A stretch of 64,000 bases of DNA from Asterella californica. Lineage: Eukaryota > Streptophyta > Marchantiopsida > Marchantiales > Aytoniaceae. A model generated the notes under the pieces. It had not been told where the DNA came from and searched no databases. It saw only the letters and a list, made by a program, of their open reading frames with translations. Position numbers and translations under genes: made by a program. Shown in pieces: positions 35,170 through 47,431 of the stretch (its first letter is position 1; each line of letters begins with the position of its first letter). Location: the NCBI GenBank assembly GCA_036924285.1, contig JAYKYS010000007.1:5952001-6016000 (forward strand), read 5' to 3'.

Positions 35170-36597
35170 ACTCCGCCCCTCTCCCTCTATTTTGTACTAT
35201 GTTGTTGTTCCGAAAAGGTCTTCCAAATAGGTTCCAACTTTAACACCCACTAATACTAGGTTCATCTCACGCACTACTCTGGATAATCCGGCACTACTAC
35301 TAGGTTCATCTCAGGCACTAATCCGGATATTCCGGCTCACATGCCTTCGTTCTGTGCACTCAGTTGGGCATGCTCGCTTCGAGTGAGCGCAGTGGGATCC
35401 AGGCAACCTTTTGGCTAGAGGGTGTACCGTAACTAACACCGCAGTGAGGAATCCGATTTGTTCCGTAGCTACCGGAAATCACCTTCGCAGACAGAGTCAC
35501 TGGCGCTTGGAGCCACTGCAGCTTGAGTACTACACACGTGAATTTGTCGCAAATTACTCATAGAGCTATTAGAAAAAGTTGATATTTAGCGATTTCACGC
35601 GGAATCGGTTCGACATCGTCGAAGTGACTGTAAGGGCCTACCAATTCGAAAACCTAACCTTTGTTCATATTTTCTTATCATCATCCGCGGACACAAGCAA
35701 GGTAGGTTTACATATCAATACTATCTGCGAACTGATCGAATAACATCCTCTTTAGCAAAGGCTTATTGCTGGAAAGTTTTATCTACAAGGACCAGTTCAA
35801 AGCCCTACGCTCCAGAAGATAGTGATCAGTGAAACAGGCGTTCTGAAACTATGTCCTCGCACGTAGAAGATATTTTACTGACTTTTCTGCAGCTTTTTGG
35901 ACGAGACCATGTACACAAGAAGCCTCCTGTCTTCGACAAGCAACTCTGGAGTCATACAAGTTTGGCTGCAGACACTCGCGGCTCAGTCTCATCTTTCACC
36001 TGAAAAAAATGAGTAGCATAGAGGAGGATGAGAAACTCCATCGAGGAACAAAAGAGAAAACCCATAACAGACCACAAATCCTTCCAAAACGAAACTTAAA
36101 CGCCAGTCAGGACCACAACATGAGCATGTCCTATAGCATGGTACTACAACGAACTTTAATAATCTACAAACGGTCCTTTAGAAAAACAACTGATACTACA
36201 ACGAACTCTACTAATCTACAAACGATACTTTCCGGAAACAAATCAAAGGAGTAAGGTTCAAGGGGACAACTAATCATCCACACGGTGCTGCCACCCCCAT
36301 GTTTATTCTTCTCTTCCGTCCAGAAGGACAATTTTATGCACATTTTGATACAAAGTAAAAGCTCACATCCACCGTCCCGAAAAAGTTGGCTCAGTATCTT
36401 GGGGCCGCTTTACATCATTCACACTACTGTACCTGCAGAACTTTTAGTTGTTAAACTTTCTTGCCCGGCAACCTGGTGGCCCTTCAAGCTGCTTCTTGAT
36501 CTGTAGAACCTTGAACAATTCCATGTTGTCTATATATTATTACATTACCTACCACAGAACACTTCTGATTTGTACAAACTCAAGCACCTACTCCAAG
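35170..36597. other. Region downstream of the C2 gene
   Basis: No supported gene. ACTACTAGGTTCATCTCA-like phrases are repeated near 35262-35320. The part just left of 36598 should contain the C2 gene's 3' UTR. Confidence 0.4.
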
Positions 36598-38427
36598 TCA
36601 ATCTGCACGCGTTACACGCAAACTTATGAGAGCGTCTGCCAGGTGGCCGAGTCCACTTGCCTGGGCCGTTGGATGCTGAACCGTATGCGCTGTAACTTGG
36701 TCCGTAACCCACTTCTCAAACTCTACAGCACCCATCGGCTCGAAGCGGAATGACAGCATAATCTCTCCTCTTGGCATGTGTGCCCCCGGATCATAGACAG
36801 TATGCCAGACGTCTCCAGTGGAAAGCTTTTCACAACCCATGACAGTTTCTCCGAGGTCCTGTATACTGCAACAACATACTTCGTGTCAGTATGATTACGG
36901 ATCAGATTCTTCAGCAGACCAACTTAAACCCAGGATATCCTGGCTTTAAGTTGGAGGGAGAATCGATTCTCCCCTCATGCATACTTGGTCACATTCAATC
37001 CACTACCCTGACAACGCTTTACAATTAGTCTATGTAAACAAAACACAAGATACAAGGCACGACCGTGGAGTGTTCCTGCGTAACTTGACCGTAAGGAGAT
37101 CGAAGGATGTCCGCGACATATACCACGGGCATCTTTCGTGGTATATGTCACGTCGTGGGAGAGGAAAGATATCATCTTCAAATTATTTTTACAAGAGATA
37201 TTATATCAGTAGAATGCTCAGAAGGTCCACAACTACGACGGTAAATCTCTATACCCTGAATAACACTGACACATTCAACGTGTACGAAACAAACGTGTGA
37301 CCTGAATCGTCAGTACGAAAGCTTCAGCGTGTACTCCACTTGAGAGAAAAGGTAAAAGAGTATTTCCTCAGCGAGAATTAGTAAGGCAATCATGACCTTC
37401 ATGAATGAAAATTCTTGATTACAGTTGCCAGGAAACAGTGAGTCAAATCCTGGCGGGTGTAGTAAGGCCAGACAGTTCGTCCAGAGCATAGACGAAACTT
37501 CGTTGAAACACTTGTGTTCTACCAACGGAGAACTAAAGTTCAATCTGAAGCTTGAAATACTTCGACACAGTCCAGTGAGAAAATCAATCCTCAGATCCCA
37601 CCGTCTAGATGATGTCTGAATGTATGACATGTTTCTTTCCGAAAAACGACAACTTTAAAAGTCTACTTATACCTCACCAAGTGCACTCAATCCCGTGTTC
37701 GTTTTTTCTCTAAACCTCAGTCCTCATCCAATTCCTCGCGGAATCACTTACCGACAATATCCAATCTGATTGTCGGCCCTCAAGTGATTTTTGTTAAAAA
37801 TTTGCACCACGAGATTGTTGTTCTCCGGGATGTGTGGTACGGTGATTGGTATTGTGAACCACTCTCCCCAGAGCGGAGTTGATCCTGCGTCTGAACGACT
37901 ATGTCTTATCAGAAAGGGCTTAAACGCCAAAACGCAGACAAGACATTCAAAAGAGACTTTGTGCTGACGTTTGTCCATCAGTGCAGGATAAAGTCAATAC
38001 CTTTGTCCTGCACTGATGGACAAACGTCAGCGATGGAAAGCATTCAAGCTTCGGAGTGTATCAACTTACTTTTGTCAGTGGCAGTTATAAATACTTGTGG
38101 GTTTTGCGAAGAACCAAATATGACTTTCGCATAGGGATCACTGCGTCCTGCACGGATGAAATCAGACTCGCAAACAGATACCACTATACGTGAGAGAACG
38201 ATCAAAGTGACAAGTTATTTCCTAAAGATCACATATGTACCAAAAACAGCAAATCCATTCAGTAAGATGAAGCGACAGGAACTCCAACGCTAAACTATGT
38301 TTTGAATACCTAGTCCAGGAGACGAAATACCTAGTCCAAGAAATTCGTCTTCCCTGATTCCTCTGGCGCAACCGACACCCAATCGCAGGACTCCTCTCGG
38401 AAAGTCAGTGACCGGGGTCTTCGGCAT
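36598..38427 (-). CDS. Small single-C2-domain protein, 4 exons, 193 residues
   Basis: Exons on the minus strand: 38427-38331, 38147-38070, 37890-37752 and 36865-36598. All phases match and the total is 582 bases including the stop. Residues 1-35 give the first strands (RGVLRLGVGCARGI, EDEFLGLGRSDPYAKV across exons 1-2); SDPY is a classic C2 signature. STPLWGEWFTIPI matches the usual NPxWNExF strand, and LVVQIFNKNHLRADNQIG matches loop 3 and the next strand. MPRGEIMLSFRFEP is the last strand. About 45 residues without a known domain follow. In length and layout it resembles plant elicitor-responsive C2 proteins that bind membranes. The loop 3 Asp-x-Asp pair is replaced by Asn-Lys-Asn, so calcium binding is probably reduced or lost (inference). 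The start codon was chosen because it opens the first C2 strand without an upstream frame. Confidence 0.8.
37963..38031. repeat. 31-bp inverted repeat hairpin inside intron 2 of the C2 gene
   Basis: The left arm 37963-37993 and right arm 38001-38031 are reverse complements with a single mismatch, around a 7-base loop (TCAATAC). The right arm begins CTTTGTCCTGCACTGATGGA. The intron runs from 38069 to 37891, so 69 of its 179 bases form a transcribed stem-loop. Confidence 0.95.
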
Positions 38428-39260
38428 TGCCTGGACAGGAACTGTGGTAATTAATAAGCTGATTGAGTAACATTTTCGTCAGCCCTTACACTAAGTACAT
38501 GATAGCTTAATACAGCACTATGAGAATCATCATAACCTACTGCTTTCCAAGCACCCTGGATGATTAACTCGGACGAATCGCCTGCGATGAGGACCGTGCA
38601 ATCGGTGCAATCAGTAACCCGAGAACGAATTGACATCTTTACTACAGTAGCGAGCGGACTAGCCACATGATACAGTACAAAGCATCTCTCAGATCTTGTC
38701 CAATAATTTCGATACTGCATCCGCTGATCCTACTTCTAGCAGAATTGCCAGCGGGATATCGAGGCAACTGATTATAGATTCCATTTCACATAGTGTTACG
38801 ATGTAAATAATTCGAGCATGTGAAGCAGACCTCTTGATGAACTTCAAGACATGAGCATTTTGGTATAATAAGGTGCCCATCCCAGAATGAAATAACAGGA
38901 CTCGTAATGAGGCCACCTCCACACACTCGGACGGACAAGCACTCAAGACTCAGCCAAGCAGCCAAGCAGCCAACACCACTCATGAAGCCAACCAAACCCG
39001 TACAAAGAACAAGTACGACCGACCCCCTAGAAACGACAGGAGAGGAGAGGACAGCTTGGTAGGCAGACTTTATGCATCCTACAGACCCTCTAATTCGAGC
39101 ACCCAATAGAATCGAACACCAACTCCAGAATTTCATACCGTGACGACTGCCTAAGCCTGTCCACCCAACTGCATCATCGATTGTTCTACATGCGTATTCG
39201 AAACTTGAGCTTCAACGTACACAACTGTCGTGAGGCCAAGGGATCCGGACGACTAGAGGG
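38428..39260. other. Upstream region of the C2 gene
   Basis: No supported coding region. It should include the promoter and 5' UTR of the minus-strand C2 gene. A short triplication of AAGCAGCC lies near 38953-38975. Confidence 0.4.
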
Positions 39261-39263
39261 ATA

Positions 39264-39459
39264 ACACATTGCATGTCGTAGCCTGTCGACCACAAACCCG
39301 CACCCTGGCTGGACAGTGCTAGAAATTGAGATGAAGACGACCACACAGAGAGAGAGAGAACACACATTGCATGTCGGAGCCTGTCGACCACAAATCCGCG
39401 CCCTGGCTGGAGAGTGCTAGAAATTGAGATGGAGACGACCAGAGAGAGAGAGAACTGAA
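39264..39459. repeat. 98-bp tandem duplication
   Basis: Two copies start ACACATTGCATGTCG at 39264 and 39362. Each contains GCTAGAAATTGAGATG and ends in GACGACCA plus a short AG run. A third diverged copy lies in intron 1 of the FKBP15-type gene. Confidence 0.9.
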
Positions 39460-39836
39460 CAACCCCTGACAGTAACTTAGTGAAACTTTGTCTTATGGCA
39501 GTGGCACTGGATTGTACCTCATGCGATGAAAGCGATAGAAACGAACGAACTACAACCGGGGCAGTCGCCGGATTCCGCCTCGCCTCCGCGTCCAGTTGAG
39601 ATTCAAGGGAGAGATGAGATGAGAAGGTGGTCTAAGTATCGAGACAGAAACCTTCATCTATTTTCAGCGCTTTCTCTATTACCGTCTCTATCTCGAGGAC
39701 AACGCCGCAACTCAGCGCATCATAAATTTACCCTCGCACAAGCACGCGATGCGGAATCACAACAACAGCGCCCGCCTACAAAGCCCAAGTCCCACGCAGC
39801 CAAAAACTACCCAACGATTAGAGCATCATCCCGTCG

Positions 39837-40154
39837 TTGTCAGTGGACTCCTTGTTTATCCACAATGAACTCTGCCTTTCCACCGATGGTAGTCTGCGGG
39901 CATTGGAGGGAAGAAAAGGAATCCAACTTGATCTGTCAGACAGGTTTGCTGGTCAACGCGTGTCCCTTGATCTCGTACGTCCAAAGCATCTGAAACCAGA
40001 ATCTTCAACCTCACAATACTCCGTGCAACCCAGACTCCGTCAGCATCCTTTGACAGCAGCACGTGACTATGCCCTTCGCTCTGCAGCCACCTGGAATCGT
40101 AGATTCGTAACTTGGAAGAGTAACTTGTATCTTGACCCAAATTTAACTAATTGA
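39837..40154 (+). CDS. Unassigned 105-codon frame, possible gene remnant
   Basis: I do not recognise this frame. It reads like protein-coding sequence, with alternating hydrophobic and charged residues such as ELCLSTDGSLRALEGRKG and QRVSLDLVRPKHL, then an Ala/Arg-rich stretch. It ends at TGA before an AT-rich flank. A second plus-strand frame (39526-39993) overlaps it in another phase and is less protein-like. It may be a remnant of the same mobile element as the 40.6-41.0 kb frame. Confidence 0.3.
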   Translation: MSVDSLFIHNELCLSTDGSLRALEGRKGIQLDLSDRFAGQRVSLDLVRPKHLKPESSTSQYSVQPRLRQHPLTAARDYALRSAATWNRRFVTWKSNLYLDPNLTN

Positions 40155-40599
40155 CGAGATAGTTGACTTCCAAGCTCTGAAGCAAAGTTTACAGCGCTAA
40201 ATTCTAATTTTACGAACAGCAGTCTACCCAGGACAGCGATAGTGGTATGCGATTTGCATCAACCGACTTGGATGGATGAAAAGACTTGAGTACAGGAATG
40301 AACAAGAATAGATCTAACAAGTTGCTGATGCTCCTGAACCAAACGCGGGAATAGCGAACATGACCCTTGCAGGACTGACAGGCTAGCGCATGAGTATCGA
40401 CCATTCATCCGTTGATTGTGAAATGAGCGTGAATCTTTCTTTTGAGTCGGACCTGACCTTTTCTTGGTAAACCATGCAGACGATAATGCACGTAGAAGAG
40501 TTGCCTAGGGAAAAGTATATGCCTACAGGCGGCCGCAGAGACTTATTCCTGCACGCGGTCTTATTGGAGTCCACGCAGTAGTAGTCATATTGAAATCTC

Positions 40600-40963
40600 T
40601 TCTAGCCCTACTTTGCTGGATAGATCTCTTGAGAGGAGCAGTACTGAAATTCTTTCTGAGATGTTGAAAAGAGGAGCAAAAACTATTCGTAGAGTCACAA
40701 GGTGGAAAGATCCCGTAGATACATCGTCCATTAAAGTTTTCTTGGACGTAGATAAGCATGTCCACTGGTAGGATGCTTCTGTGGAGGAAAAGAGACGACG
40801 AGATGCCTCTAAGCTTGAAACTGGAACTCCAAAGGAGACTAGAGAGAGACAAGGACGGAGAGTCACTAGAAGACGAGCAGCTCCTCCAGAGGATGTCCCG
40901 TCTACCTCCCAGACTCCGCCACCTGCACCAAGTCCAATGGAGGACGTAGAATATCCATATTAA
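40600..40963 (+). pseudogene. C-terminal part of an unassigned protein with an in-frame TAG
   Basis: One frame runs through KRGAKTIRRVTRWKD and FLDVDKHVHW, meets TAG near 40771, and continues in the same frame with EEKRRRDASKLETGTP and a Pro-rich, acidic end (PPPAPSPMEDVEYPY, stop at 40961-40963). Continuity on both sides of the stop suggests a recently inactivated coding region. The basic and Pro-rich tail could belong to a transposon protein, but no domain was recognised. Confidence 0.4.
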
Positions 40964-41690
40964 AACAGATGTATGAACATAATGTCCAAAAATGTAACCT
41001 TATTTATGATTAGTATGTTACTGCATAACTATTTTAATCAGAGTGCAAAATTAATATATTGAATGAATATAACATAGATTTTTTAATACATTAATTTGTA
41101 ACGTATATTTATTTGTTAAGAATATAAGTCCACAATTAGACGTGAATGGTATTACTTTGCTTAAAATTCTATGATCCGATGAAGTACATCTCTTGATGTA
41201 AGAGGAATGAACATGAAAAAGTATGAAAGTCAAGAGTTACAAGTTATTATAAAAAAACATAGAAAGTATGTTGGAGGTGAACTTGTACCATTACTTGTTT
41301 CAAGAGAGGAGACAGTAAACATCAATTGAGTTTTAAATTACTATTTGTTGTATTTTGTTTTGAGAAAGTGAATATATGTAATTAGTTATGTATTTCTAAT
41401 AATTATGAATTACCAAAGATTTCACTACGAAGGTCATTTCGGTCGTATCAATAATATTTTATCATATTATGAATTCTTTTCCAATTAGCTTGAAAAGAAT
41501 GAAAATTAAAACATAAAATATAAATTAATACAAATATAATGTAATATGAACCATTTTAATTCTTGTGAACTAGATATGAAGACTTTGAACCATATCTGAA
41601 AGTCTTCATGTTATTTAATATGGACCCCCCAAACTAATTAATGTAACTGGTGTAGCATTATAGAGAAAACTAGGTTGAAACCCAATTAAT
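40964..41690. other. AT-rich non-coding stretch
   Basis: No gene or clear repeat was recognised. Confidence 0.5.
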
Positions 41691-41699
41691 GCATTGGGT

Positions 41700-42800
41700 T
41701 TTGAACTAGTTCAAACTCAAAGCGGAGAACCAACAAAATATATATATTTGGAGACTTTTCTCCAAACTGTCTTCATATATAGATAAAGTCTACTCTCTCT
41801 ACTTTTGGAGGTTCGGTCGCAAGTTCCAGAACTTTCTCTCTACAGCCTAAAATCACTCACACCAACAAATTGGACCAATTGATCTCATATACGTCTCCTC
41901 TCATGGGTAGATATGACTATCTTAATCCCAATGAGATCCCAACGAAGTAGTTTGGAGTTCCCCTTGAGAAGCAGGGAAATAAATTTGATCGTAAGAAGAA
42001 GAAAATTGACGTAAATCGATCTCTTATAGCTCAACTTCCCTTGCCAAGCCCAACACAAGAATCCAATCCATGTACAGTCTTATCCTTCGCATAGATGACG
42101 ATTCTCTGATTGCATTGGCATGAAGAATGTCCTCCAATCGCAAAGAAATAAAACAATCTTAAGTTGCAAGTGAACAAAAACTTATGAAAAGTTTCTCTCT
42201 ACGAGCCAATATCCTTCACATCTCTCAAATCGCTCGATAAACTTCATAACTTCTTCAATTTTTTAAGAACTCAATGTTCTAATCTCTATGGATCCAAGGA
42301 CAACAAGTTTAGACTACAAGACGATCGAACGTTCCATCTCTCTTGTGTATAGAACTGAAGCATCACAATCCTCCCTTTACGTCAATTTCTCCCAAAACAC
42401 ACAACACGGTCCTCCTCTTCACAAATCGTCTTATCTTAAGCGTTCCATGCACAAACCTAGTGACACATTGTGCGCATGCACTAGACCTCCTAATCTCTCT
42501 CAAAACATCCATCGAATGCCGCAAGTACAAGATGATCCATTGAGCACCCCTCGGATCAATTCACAATACGTGAAGTTATCTCTTATTATTACTAAGCAGC
42601 CCCTTACGTCCTTGTTATAGTGTTAAGAAACACAAATACCCAGCCAATGTCGACAAGCTAGAGTCTAACTTGTCTATTCATCTTTTGAGCTCAATAACTT
42701 TGTCCTTAAGTGTCCAAATGAAGGAACCTTACAATGAGCTCTACCACTTGGTGATGTGAAAATAGAGATTTGAAAATAGATCATCAGTTTTTTGTCACCC
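41700..42800. repeat. Dispersed repeat family R, copy 2
   Basis: Aligned with copies 1 and 3 through AAATTTGATCGTAAGAAG near 41969, AACTCAATGTTCTAATC near 42267, CAAGCTAGAGTCTAACTTG near 42653 and TTACAATGAGCTCTACCACT near 42730. No coding frame is kept. Confidence 0.65.
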
Positions 42801-43559
42801 TATGAGTGTCTTGGGAGTGATAATGTATAACCTTGAAGTTCAATTATTAAGTAGGAGTCAATCCACGACACTACAACACTTAGATTAAAGAGAGATGCGA
42901 GAAGATTTCTGTGATACTAATTTGGTTCAAAGTGCATCAACCGCTATCCACATTCGAGAGATACGTCATTTCTTAACGAGAATGCTCTTGTTATAATAAC
43001 AGAGCGTTCTAATCCATCGATCATCATTGTAACTCTTATGTAAGTAAAAGTCAAATCATATTAAAGATATGAGGTTTAACCCATTACTTGATTTTTTCAC
43101 TATGTTGCAAATGCTCAACAACTAGTTGTTGAACAAATAATATAACTTTGGTTAATAGTAACAAAAATTGAGCGATGGAACTTAGCATGTAAATGCAAGC
43201 ATGTAGCATGTAAATTATCAATTGAAAACATAAGTGAAATCTGAACTCTCGATAGACTCTTAATGAACTCTTGATAAGCTCTCAATATGATCGAGAGTTG
43301 ACACATAATTGAATGTAGATTCCACATTCTTTCACAGAGGAGAAGTGTCATCATAACTCTTGATTATCGAGAGTGTGAGACGCATAGAGTTTTTAGTTGT
43401 AGTGCATTCATCCTAAGAAACACAAAATATTTACATGTACACAAATCAGATTCAGTTCTGTAAGAGAGAATATCCAATTTTGCTTAATCGAGAGGATAAA
43501 AGGTCTATTATAAATAGCACTAGTGAGATCTCGACGATCCACACTACATAATGTATATA

Positions 43560-44215
43560 CTAATTTCAATTTTTGTGGTAAAATCTCAAACACCGAGACT
43601 TGCTGCCAAGAGTGTTTTCGAGAGATCATAATTAAGAGTATGTATACTTTACATAACTAGGAGTCTGAACCAAAATGCAAGGAAAACAAATTATTTTTAT
43701 ATCATGTATTTATATTATGAATATTATATAGTTGATGATAGCTTACTTGACATGAGATATATCTCGGCGAATTATAAGCAGAGTTAGTCACTCGACACAA
43801 TACACTCCTATAGTCTGGACTATTCGAAAGCAATTGGAAAATCAAGGATAATTATATTACATACTCGTCTTAATTTACCAATAAGTCTCGATCATCGAGA
43901 CTTGCTGCTACAATGTCGTCACAAGAGCATAATCAATAGTATGTATACTTTACACACTTTTCAAGAAACTAAAAGTCAGTCGTAGTCCTTAGTATTCACA
44001 TATATCTTGAACCTAATTAGCTAAGCTACCGACAACTGAACTCGTGAGGAGTATAAGTTGATTACCAAAAGAGAATTATTATACTCAACCTTCTTAATTA
44101 CAAATCACGTGTCAAGTCTCGATCATCGAAGCTGCAGCCAGTCTCTGCAAAAAAAGACTCATTGACCAAAATGTTGGATTAGATTTCTACGGAGTGTAGC
44201 AGTTGTTATAGCTAC
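43560..44215. repeat. Long-unit diverged tandem array
   Basis: A segment with GAGACTTGCTGC, CATAAT(T/C)AA and AGTATGTATACTTTACA recurs at about 43590, 43890 and, partly, 44110. The self-complementary CTCGATCATCGAG marks the later units. A further copy lies beyond the satellite at 53366-53480, with AATTACAAATCACGTGTCAA in both. Confidence 0.6.
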
Positions 44216-44219
44216 CAGC

Positions 44220-44990
44220 AGTGTACTACCCACTTTTAGTCTGTAATTTTTAACATAACTAACTCTATTTAGTTCGCTAGACTACGACACAACCACTACA
44301 ACTTCGTTCCAAAGTCTAGAAATATTTTTCAAAGTCTATTAAGTAGTCTTATAATAGTTTCAGAAATCTACTAACTAATGTGCAGTTTTAACCACAACAA
44401 ATATTTGGAGTGTACAAAATTTTTCCAAGTCTACTAATCACTCTATAGTTTTAAATACTAACTATTTTCGAAGTCTACTAACCACTATGTAGTTTAACCA
44501 CTAACTATTTTTGAAGTGTAATAACAATTTTCAAAGTCTACTAACCACTATGCAATTTTAACCAAAACTATTTTCTATACTAACCACTTTCGAAGTCTAT
44601 TAACCACTGTGTAGTTTTAACCATTAACTATATTCAAAATGTACTAACCATTGTGCAGTTTGAACCATTAACCATATTTGGAGTGTACTAACAATTTATA
44701 AAGTCTACTAACCACTACGTAGTTTTAACCTAGAACTATTTTCTAAGTGAACTAACCACTTCTGAAGTGCACTAATCACTCCACAGTTTTAACTACTACC
44801 TATTTTTGAAGTATACTACCAATTTCTGAAGTCTACTAACGTCACTACCTTATTTAATCACTAACTATTTTCAAAGTGTACTAACCATTTCCAATTGATA
44901 TTAAGCACTGCGTGGTTTTAACCACTAACGTTTTTTGAAGTGTACTAACAATTTCTGAAATCTACTAATCACTATGCAATTTTAATCCAT
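44220..44990. repeat. 64-bp satellite, left part
   Basis: The consensus unit is close to TCTACTAACCACTATGTAG, TTTTAACCACTAACTATTT and TTGAAGTGTACTAACAATTT, then CTGAAG. About ten or more diverged units are present. The array is cut by gypsy element 2 at 44991 and resumes at 53250. Confidence 0.75.
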
Positions 44991-46273
44991 TGTCGTAAGA
45001 CGTGAGTGTGGTATGAGAATACATGGAGTATCTAGCTGTAGAGAGATACAGCGAGGCCTAGGACCTACTCGACGAAATACTTATGCTCTCAATATCTAAT
45101 CTATTAATTTTCTGTCTTGGTTATTACTGACATAGCATGACTCCAAGTGTAACACACGTGCATCGGACAACACGACTTGGAGTTCAATCTTATTCTAAGT
45201 ACAAGGAGGAGTCATACACGATACATGTATGCTTTAGATCATAAAGCATTTTTCATACAATCTTTTGGCAGTACCTTCTTCACTACTCATCGGCAAAACT
45301 GCTTAAATGCTCAACTTTGACCTTCTACTGTCCGCTAATACAAGGTTCGTTCAAGAAGAAATCCACATCAAAGGATGACCTACTATACAAGCTTCCCAAA
45401 TATGTAAGGCATCTGGGCAGCAAACAACCAAAGAGCTCGGAGAGTGATATCAAAGATAATGATACCTCGTAGTTAGGAATTTCTTATCAGCGACTTCAGC
45501 AAGGTGTGGCGCCTTCACTGACCATGATATTCGTATCAATTCCTTGTTGTCCTTTGAGCACCTCCAAGAAGTCCCTCCTCCAATCCTCAGGTTGTTTGTT
45601 CAAAGCCAACAAAGAGATTTAGGCGAAATCTCTCTTCTTCTTCCTTCCGTCATGTTGTAAATTGAACTTTGACAACCTTGTGCTCTCACCTCTAACATCC
45701 AATTGGGCTCAAACTTCACAAGAAATTTCCTCTGATCCTTCTCTACTACTTTATGAAATTTCAGCTTCAGGTCCCATACCAATTGTCCGAAATGGATCAA
45801 ACTGTTCGTCTATGCTAACTTATGAGCTTTATAGATCCCGATTGCTAAAATCGAAGATCTCTACACCTTCTCTTATCCAAATGAGCTGAAATTTCACATG
45901 CAGCAAGCCGATAGAGCATAATCCAATCCTGGAAAGTTTCACTTGGAGATTTGATCCTATGCTCATGGAGCAACTCAAGAAAAACTACTTTACTTATATC
46001 TTTCAACTATCACAGCCAACTTCGATCGATCATTTCGAGTTCGAATCCAACCATAATGTAGGACTAGTTTACATCAGTGTAACCAACACGACATGAACTA
46101 CCCGATCCCCTTGACAACTCTTAAAGATCATCACTCAAACTCCTGAAACACTCTAAAATGTGACTCCAAATACGCTCTCAGGTGAGCTACACGGAAAGGT
46201 CCACGAAACACAAAAGAAAACACAACACACGTTTTACACTAAATTCACACGTGAGATGTTTCACAACACGACA
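44991..46273 (-). repeat. 3' LTR of gypsy element 2
   Basis: Begins TGTCGTAAGACGTG and ends CACAACACGACA, giving the terminal inverted TGTCGT/ACGACA. It matches 51951-53249 along its whole length. Confidence 0.9.
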
Positions 46274-46465
46274 TCCATCCCCTCTAAACATGCGTATCCT
46301 CTAGCATGCGTCACAAACACTTACAAGTTGTGGATGACATCACACAACATCTTCGTCCTCTTGAATGATGTCGTCGTTATCAGCATCCTCAAGAACCAAG
46401 TCATCTTTGCCGTCATCCAAGAGATCAAACTCCACTCCAACTTCCTCCACGCTTATCTCTTCATC

Positions 46466-47270
46466 TCACTTGTTGAAGAGTTTCACAAGCTTTCCTGCAA
46501 TGAGAACTTTGAGCTCTGACTCATCAAGCTCCCGAAGTGAATATGTAGCATTGTCATGTACAACAAGAACCACATATGGTCCAAACCACCGCTTAGAGAA
46601 TTTTTGAAGCGCACTATGTTGGTTGTCCAAGCTACTATCATACACCAACATCCAATCGCCTTCCTTAATCTCCTTTGGTCATAATCGATGATGTTCATCA
46701 AACTTGCCCTTATTCTTGAACCGTGCTTTCCTCAACGTATCAATTACAATCTCTATGTCCTCGGATCTCTTTTCCAATTGATGGATCCGAAGTGCAAGAA
46801 GATCTCCCTTAGACATATTATCCTCCCAAGGTAGAACGCTCCAAGTAGATATTTGCTCTTCGATGGGCATGATAGGTTTTTGTCCTTGCATTAGCTCCGC
46901 TGGCATGTACACCGTCACCATGTGTGGAACGACTAGTCCATAGAGCAAACGGTAAGAGCCTCGTCACTCTTTTACCTTTCCTCTACAAGTTGACTTTCAC
47001 AATAGGAGGATGACCTCGCTCGTTCTTAGTATTCCCTTCAGCATTGTAGGCCGTAGTAAGAGCTAGTTTCACCCCGCATCTCTCAAAGAACTGCTTAGCT
47101 TCAAGATTATTCAACTCTTCACGATGTGCTGTAATCTTCTCAACACACACGTACCTACAAATCAAGTCCTCCAACAAGAATCTACAAACTCCTTGAGTGG
47201 ACTTTGTACGTACAGCCCGTCCTTTCACTTGATTGGACAAATCCTCTTGTGCAAGAGCCAAAAACCGCAT
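46466..47270 (-). pseudogene. Integrase of gypsy element 2
   Basis: The core region at 46983-47270 contains ERCGVKLALTTAYNAEGN, matching the part of the catalytic core with the downstream acidic residue. It is followed by the MLYGLVVPHMVTVYMPAELM frame (46679-46948) and the C-terminal module HSALQKFSKRWFGPYVVLVV (46466-46651). Frames are shifted relative to each other. The N-terminal HHCC part is at the end of the preceding RNase H frame (HDSLRAGHRGIYATF). Confidence 0.8.
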
Positions 47271-47431
47271 TTGTCATATCCTCACTGGCATGATAACCAG
47301 ATCTAATACCCATTTGTAATGGATTACAAGCGGATACGAGGATGCAAACCGTCTCGATGTATGATCTTTGAGTACATATGACAAGTCTGGAACGATTCTA
47401 TAAATCTCACAACATCTCTATACATGTTACG

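Noticed and set aside
35851..36003. 50-codon frame starting MSSHVEDILLTFLQLFG
   Set aside because: Reads fairly naturally but has no homologue that I recognise, no splice partner was found, and it is too short to support alone.
39526..39993. 155-codon plus-strand frame as a gene
   Set aside because: Low-complexity, overlaps the more protein-like 39837-40154 frame in another phase, and no domain is seen.
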